Below the pieces are notes generated by a model that was given only the letters and a program-made list of their open reading frames with translations, was not told the origin of the DNA and searched no databases. A stretch of DNA of 9,862 bases, taken from an uncultured Bacteroidales bacterium (GTDB lineage: Bacteria > Bacteroidota > Bacteroidia > Bacteroidales > Bacteroidaceae). This document shows positions 6,612 to 9,862 of the stretch, piece after piece. The stretch lies in assembly GCA_937898885.1 (NCBI GenBank), contig CALDKD010000043.1, positions 1 through 9,862 on the forward strand, given 5' to 3'. The position numbers were made by a program, and so were the translations under genes. Within the stretch, counting starts at the first letter, position 1, and each line of letters begins with the position of its first letter.

Positions 6612-6892
6612 TTATTCAATATCTATCTTTACAAGTAGGTCAAAGAAGAGTAATTAATATAGGTTTAGATTCAACCATAATTATCGTCCATGCCGTGAAA
6701 TAACAAGACCTTCACAGGAATGTGGACTATGATTAAGCCAATGTGATGCCCCCAATATAGCTATTTGGTTTGCTCAAGGATAATACGTGTGCTGAATTGC
6801 GACTGGCAGCTGTTAGTTATATCATTCATAGCAATAGTAATACAAATCCGCAAATTATTCATTAATTTTGCTCAATACACCAATAAATAGCA
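6612..6892. other. Intergenic region without a supportable gene
   Basis: This A+T-rich stretch lies between the end of the four-gene operon and the XRE gene. Every frame on both strands contains frequent stops, and only very short open stretches occur. TTAATTA at 6608-6614 and TAATTAA at 6651-6657 could pair but form a weak A/T-only stem with a long loop, so I do not call a terminator. The only supportable element is the -7 sequence close to its right end. Confidence 0.5.
6863..6870 (+). promoter_or_regulatory. Candidate -7 promoter element of the XRE gene
   Basis: TAATTTTG matches the Bacteroidetes -7 consensus TANNTTTG and lies 22 nt before the ATG at 6893, giving a short leader. A TTTG at the expected -33 position is absent, so the promoter may be weak or depend on an activator. 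Confidence 0.4.
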
Positions 6893-7102
6893 ATGACCAA
6901 GCCTTTAAATCGTCTGAAAGTTGTCCTTGCGGAAAAGCAGAGGACAAATAAGTGGCTTGCCGAACAGTTGGGCAAGGATCAAACTACCATCTCCAAATGG
7001 TGCACAAATTCTTCACAGCCAGGGCTGGAAACGCTGCGTGAAATCGCAGATTGTCTCGGCGTTGATGTTACAGAGCTTTTGTGGCCCTCGAAGAATGAAT
7101 AA
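6893..7102 (+). CDS. Small XRE-family helix-turn-helix regulator
   Basis: A 69-residue protein made almost entirely of a Cro/C1-type helix-turn-helix domain. NKWLAEQLGKDQTTISKW (about residues 19-36) contains the two helices of the HTH, and ETLREIADCLGVDVTELL (about 46-63) is the typical end of the fold. There is no added ligand or protease domain. It is followed after 22 nt by the truncated AIPR-like gene on the same strand, so the two form one transcription unit. Short XRE proteins of this type often precede restriction or abortive-infection genes and repress them, which is the probable role here. Control of the upstream four-gene operon is possible but has no sequence support. Confidence 0.85.
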   Translation: MTKPLNRLKVVLAEKQRTNKWLAEQLGKDQTTISKWCTNSSQPGLETLREIADCLGVDVTELLWPSKNE

Positions 7103-7124
7103 TTACTGATAACACTAATTTATT

Positions 7125-7676
7125 ATGGACACTGATTTTACATTTGATGATTTCAAGGAGAAGGACAGTACTCCTCAATATATTAATGACTCCATCAGTG
7201 ATATCTTGAAGAAAGAGCTTACTGCAGTTGAGGAATTCAAGCAGGACTTTGATGACCAGTTGCTTTTATCTGATGATCCGAAATCACAGTTTACGGATAT
7301 TGCGATTGAATACATTCAAGGGGCTGGTGACGTTAATCAAGTTAGCCGCTGTGAGTATTACTCCAAGAGCGGTGTCGCCATTGACGCCTGGGGATTCAAT
7401 GGAGATGATGAGCTGACGACTATTGATCTCTTCCTTACAAACTATATTGATCCTAGTGAAGGCACAAAGATGTCAGCGTCAGAGCTTGACAGGTATTTCA
7501 ACCGACTTCAAAGGTTCTATGAGCAGGCACAGACTGGATTGATATTTTCAAAAATTGAGGATGAAAAGAGCGACTTATACACCTCTGCCGCTTGTGTCAC
7601 GCGTAACAAGGCATTTTTGCCTCCGAGGTACAAACTTGAGCGAAAAAACGGGTCTCAAAGGGATAGAAACAGTTGA
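7125..7676 (+). CDS. Truncated AIPR-like (abortive infection/phage resistance) protein
   Basis: A 183-residue product. Residues about 55-145 resemble the N-terminal region of AIPR proteins: FTDIAIEYIQGAGDV, a CEYYSKSG segment, a WGFNGDDELTTIDLFLTNY strand-and-turn stretch, and a helical segment around LDRYFNRLQRFYEQAQTG. AIPR proteins are normally several hundred residues longer, so the central and C-terminal parts are missing. The last about 20 residues (from about PRYKLERK) are basic and look like read-through into unrelated sequence. The reading frame ends 88 nt before the 3' end of mnmE. A deletion or element junction at about 7600-7690 probably removed the rest. The protein is unlikely to work as a full AIPR effector. 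The family assignment is from pattern recognition and could be wrong. An intact short protein of unknown function is the alternative. Confidence 0.6.
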   Translation: MDTDFTFDDFKEKDSTPQYINDSISDILKKELTAVEEFKQDFDDQLLLSDDPKSQFTDIAIEYIQGAGDVNQVSRCEYYSKSGVAIDAWGFNGDDELTTIDLFLTNYIDPSEGTKMSASELDRYFNRLQRFYEQAQTGLIFSKIEDEKSDLYTSAACVTRNKAFLPPRYKLERKNGSQRDRNS

Positions 7677-7698
7677 ATGCCCTATCAATGACAAAAGA

Positions 7699-7725
7699 AT
7701 AAGGCGCTCAAAATGAACGCCTTAT
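7699..7725 (-). terminator. Hairpin terminator, probably of mnmE
   Basis: ATAAGGCG (7699-7706) pairs with CGCCTTAT (7718-7725) in a perfect 8-bp stem, extended by a 3-bp inner stem (TCA/TGA) around an AAA loop. On the minus strand it is followed by the T-rich TCTTTTG, so it best fits termination of mnmE, whose stop is 40 nt away. In the plus direction no T tract follows. Confidence 0.6.
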
Positions 7726-7732
7726 GATATCA

Positions 7733-7762
7733 AGTAATTGTTTGTAATCGATTGTAATCGGC
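7733..7762. repeat. Three 10-bp tandem units beside the mnmE 3' end
   Basis: AGTAATTGTT, TGTAATCGAT and TGTAATCGGC follow one another directly with a 10-bp period, one helical turn, and stop 2 nt before the mnmE stop codon. The last two share TGTAATCG and the first is a weaker copy. Such phased repeats can be protein-binding sites. Being next to a known type of island insertion site, they could belong to an attachment site. No integrase gene is visible in the window. Confidence 0.45.
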
Positions 7763-7764
7763 TT

Positions 7765-9099
7765 CTACTTTCCGATGCAGAAATGCCCGAATATATGATT
7801 CAATGTGTCCTGGGCGGTGATGCCGAGGTCGTCGCCCCAGATGCGGCCGAGGGCGCGGACGGCTTCGCGCAGGTCCTCCGCCAGGAGGTCTGCGGGGATT
7901 CCGGCGTTGAGGCCGGAGAGCGCGGCGCCAAGGGCGCCTGAGGCCTCGCGCAGCGCCTCATAGTGGCGCGCGCTGGTCACGACGGTCCCTTCGGAAGCCG
8001 CAGACGCGAACTTGCCGAGTTCGGCGCGGAGCCCGTCAAGGCCCAGACCGTTCCTGGCGGAAATGTCAATTACAGATGGAATGGACTTGCAATCGCCGGC
8101 AATGTCCATCTTTGTGCGGACCAGGATCAGTTTCTTCCCGGCAGGGACAAGGGCCCTCAGGGCGGCGGCCCCGGCCTCTGGATCACCCGTTCCGTCCACA
8201 ACGCCGATGACGATCTCTGCTGCGGCAATTGCGGAATGCGTGCGGTCTATGCCAATGCGCTCGACGGTGTCGGCAGTCTCGCGTATCCCGGCCGTGTCTA
8301 TGAAGCGGAACTGTACGCCATCTACGTTGACGACTTCCTCGACGGTATCGCGCGTGGTCCCGGGAACGTCCGACACGATTGCCCGTTCCTCCCCGACCAG
8401 GGCATTCAGAAGCGTGGATTTCCCGCTGTTGACGGCGCCGGCAATCACCACGGGTACACCGTTCTTGATTGCATTGCCAACGCGGAATGACTCGCAGAGC
8501 GCATCCACTTTGGCAATGGCCCTGCGCAGCAGCGAGGCGAGCTTTTCGCGTCCGGCAAACTCGACCTCCTCCTCACTGAAGTCGAGCTCCAGTTCCACGA
8601 GGGCGGTAAGTTCAAGGATGGAACCCCTCAAACTCTTCAATTCCGACGAATAACCGCCGCGCAACTGATTGAGGGCAATGCGGTGAGCAGCAGCAGAGTC
8701 AGAACTGATTATTTCGCTTACGGCCTCCGCCTGGGCAAGGTCCATCTTGCCGTTCAGAAACGCCCTTCTGGTGAACTCTCCGGGCTCAGCCACACGGCAG
8801 CCGGCCTTGATGAGCAGTTCTATGATCCTGCGGACAATGAAGGGAGAGCAGTGGCAGCTGATCTCGGCGGCATCCTCGCCCGTATATGAGTGGGGTGTGC
8901 GGAAAATGCTCACAAGTACCTGGTCAACACCTGGGATCTCTCCGAAACGGAGGGAATATCCGGGTGCATCAACAGCCTTTCCGCTGCGCAGACGGGCTAT
9001 CCCGTCCACAGCACGGAGGGCCTCCGGACCGCTTATCCTGATCACCGCTATAGCCCCTCCGGATGAAGCGCTTGCGGGAGCGCATATGGTATCATTCAT
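7765..9099 (-). CDS. mnmE: tRNA uridine-5-carboxymethylaminomethyl modification GTPase MnmE
   Basis: GTPase that, with MnmG, modifies the wobble uridine (U34) of certain tRNAs in the cytoplasm. The 444 residues are close to the usual family length. The N-terminal formyl-THF-binding domain begins MNDTICAPAS, and the GEFTRRAFLNGKMDLAQAEA stretch leads into the helical domain. The inserted G domain has the P loop GAVNSGKST (221-229, Lys227), the switch TTRDTVEE, DTAGIRE and TKMD. The protein ends in FCIGK with the conserved Cys441, so the 3' end is intact although accessory DNA abuts it. The ATG at 9099 is chosen because homology begins there. It diverges from upp. mnmG is not in the window. Confidence 0.97.
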   Translation of the reverse strand: MNDTICAPASASSGGAIAVIRISGPEALRAVDGIARLRSGKAVDAPGYSLRFGEIPGVDQVLVSIFRTPHSYTGEDAAEISCHCSPFIVRRIIELLIKAGCRVAEPGEFTRRAFLNGKMDLAQAEAVSEIISSDSAAAHRIALNQLRGGYSSELKSLRGSILELTALVELELDFSEEEVEFAGREKLASLLRRAIAKVDALCESFRVGNAIKNGVPVVIAGAVNSGKSTLLNALVGEERAIVSDVPGTTRDTVEEVVNVDGVQFRFIDTAGIRETADTVERIGIDRTHSAIAAAEIVIGVVDGTGDPEAGAAALRALVPAGKKLILVRTKMDIAGDCKSIPSVIDISARNGLGLDGLRAELGKFASAASEGTVVTSARHYEALREASGALGAALSGLNAGIPADLLAEDLREAVRALGRIWGDDLGITAQDTLNHIFGHFCIGK

Positions 9100-9120
9100 A
9101 TTCCTCTATTCGTTATTACG

Positions 9121-9140
9121 GCAAAAATAGTTATTTTTGC
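9121..9140. promoter_or_regulatory. Palindromic divergent promoter core between mnmE and upp
   Basis: GCAAAAATAGTTATTTTTGC is two perfect 9-bp arms around GT. Each arm contains the Bacteroidetes -7 sequence TATTTTTG: on the minus strand at 9129-9122 pointing to mnmE, and on the plus strand at 9132-9139 pointing to upp. Only 2 nt separate them. No clear -33 TTTG is seen at the right distance on either side. One bound polymerase would exclude the other, so the two genes may compete for it. Confidence 0.55.
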
Positions 9141-9175
9141 ATACCCAAACAATCGAACCAACAAATAACACAAAT

Positions 9176-9805
9176 ATGGACCAGGTATATGTAATCGACC
9201 ATCCTCTTATCCAGCACAAGCTCAGCATAATGAGGAACAAGGAAACCGGATCAAAGGATTTCCGCCAGCTTCTTACAGAAATTTCAATGCTCATGGGTTA
9301 TGAACTCTCACGCGACCTCAAGCTCGAGGACTACGAGATAGAGACCCCCATCTGCAAGATGACTGCAAAGAGAATTGCAGGGCGCAAGCTCGCCATCGTC
9401 CCCATCCTCCGCGCAGGTATGGGCATGGTAGACGGACTCCTTTCCCTCATTCCCGTTGCAAAGGTCGGCCACATCGGCCTTTACAGGGATGAAGAGACAC
9501 ACAAGCCTGTTGAATATTTCTGCAAACTTCCCTTCGACATCGAGGACCGCCTTGTAGTGGTTACAGACCCTATGCTTGCTACCGGTGGCAGCGCTATCGA
9601 TGCGGTGACACTGCTGAAGAAGCGCGGATGCAAGAGGATACGCCTCATGTGCCTGGTTGCCGCTCCGGAGGGAATCAAGGCATTCACCGAGGCATATCCC
9701 GACATAAAGGTTTACGTTGCCGCCATAGACGAGAAACTCAACGAGAACGCCTACATCGTTCCCGGTCTGGGAGATGCAGGAGACAGAATCTTCGGAACGA
9801 AGTAG
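9176..9805 (+). CDS. upp: Uracil phosphoribosyltransferase
   Basis: Pyrimidine-salvage enzyme that makes UMP from uracil and PRPP in the cytoplasm. With the ATG at 9176 it has 209 residues, the normal length. It begins MDQVYVIDHPLIQHKLS, a typical family start. The PRPP-binding loop is VVVTDPMLATGGSA (Asp131, Thr136, Gly137, Gly138). The uracil-recognition end reads IVPGLGDAGDRIFGTK. An in-frame TTG at 9137 would add 13 residues but lies within the -7 element, so I reject it. The gene converges with another gene just beyond its stop. Its G+C-rich codon use matches mnmE and marks it as core genome. Confidence 0.97.
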   Translation: MDQVYVIDHPLIQHKLSIMRNKETGSKDFRQLLTEISMLMGYELSRDLKLEDYEIETPICKMTAKRIAGRKLAIVPILRAGMGMVDGLLSLIPVAKVGHIGLYRDEETHKPVEYFCKLPFDIEDRLVVVTDPMLATGGSAIDAVTLLKKRGCKRIRLMCLVAAPEGIKAFTEAYPDIKVYVAAIDEKLNENAYIVPGLGDAGDRIFGTK

Positions 9806-9807
9806 CG

Positions 9808-9862
9808 TCAGATCTTCATCCTTATCCCTATCTTACCTATCAGCTCGGCGATAAGGATGATG
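9808..9862 (-). CDS. C-terminal end of an unidentified protein, cut by window edge
   Basis: The minus strand is open from the window edge to a TGA at 9808-9810 and encodes IILIAELIGKIGIRMKI. The stop lies 2 nt after the upp stop, so the two genes converge with almost no gap. Too little is visible to name a family. TCATCCTTATC (9816-9826) and GATAAGGATGA (9850-9860) form a perfect 11-bp inverted repeat with a 23-nt loop inside this end. It may help terminate upp transcripts or may be chance. Confidence 0.5.
   Translation of the reverse strand, partial: IILIAELIGKIGIRMKI

Noticed and set aside
6608..6657. TTAATTA/TAATTAA stem as terminator of the four-gene operon
   Set aside because: It is a weak A/T-only stem with a loop of over 30 nt and no T tract.
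6681..6774. Short minus-strand open frame in the intergenic region
   Set aside because: About 31 codons without a start and with no recognisable family. Its composition is not convincing.
7963..8653. Long plus-strand open frames opposite mnmE
   Set aside because: They are antisense shadows of a G+C-rich gene. Their products are proline-, serine- and arginine-rich with no domain.
9137..9175. Upstream TTG start for upp
   Set aside because: It falls in the -7 promoter element and adds 13 residues not typical of the family. The ATG at 9176 gives the normal length.
1..9862. tRNA genes, rRNA, CRISPR arrays, intact insertion sequences or integrases
   Set aside because: I found no cloverleaf-like sequence, regularly spaced repeat array, transposase or recombinase motifs on either strand.

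Overview
The window looks like a chromosomal segment of a member of the Bacteroidales, probably a gut-type organism. Three things point there: promoters with the Bacteroidetes -7 element TANNTTTG (clearest at 1657-1688, where TTTG and TAATTTTG are 20 nt apart), the lack of Shine-Dalgarno sequences before the starts, and a Fic protein of a type common in that group. The right part (7765-9862) is G+C-rich core genome. It holds mnmE (tRNA-modification GTPase, minus strand), upp (uracil phosphoribosyltransferase, plus strand) and the end of one more minus-strand gene. mnmE and upp diverge from a short palindrome carrying two back-to-back -7 elements.

The rest (1-7764) is accessory DNA with several broken genes. 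The left edge holds an HNH-nuclease-like fragment and another decayed coding stretch. Next is an intact Fic protein with a winged-helix tail (316-1368, minus). Its upstream region carries direct and inverted copies of a 10-bp unit that also occurs inside the gene. Beyond that, a G+C-rich 3' remnant of an alpha/beta-hydrolase gene with an in-frame stop marks an old chromosomal edge. On the right, a small XRE regulator precedes what looks like a truncated AIPR (abortive infection/phage resistance) gene, ending just before the 3' end of mnmE. The 3' end of mnmE is a known genomic-island insertion site in other bacteria.

The centrepiece is an A+T-rich, tightly packed four-gene operon (1741-6611). 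In order it encodes a C5-cytosine DNA methyltransferase; a 776-residue protein with an N-terminal MORC/Hsp90-like GHKL ATPase, a coiled coil and a C-terminal histidine-kinase-like module; a response-regulator receiver protein without a DNA-binding output; and a 210-residue protein with the His-Gly...Ala-Cys pattern of caspase/CHAT-like proteases. The genes overlap by 20 nt, are 5 nt apart, and overlap by 4 nt. No restriction nuclease is visible.

My reading, which is inference, is a phage-defence system. The methyltransferase would mark self DNA, the GHKL/kinase protein would sense a threat, the receiver would relay the signal by phosphotransfer, and the caspase-like protein would be the effector. 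I do not recognise this exact four-gene combination as a named system, and it is the main item to follow up.
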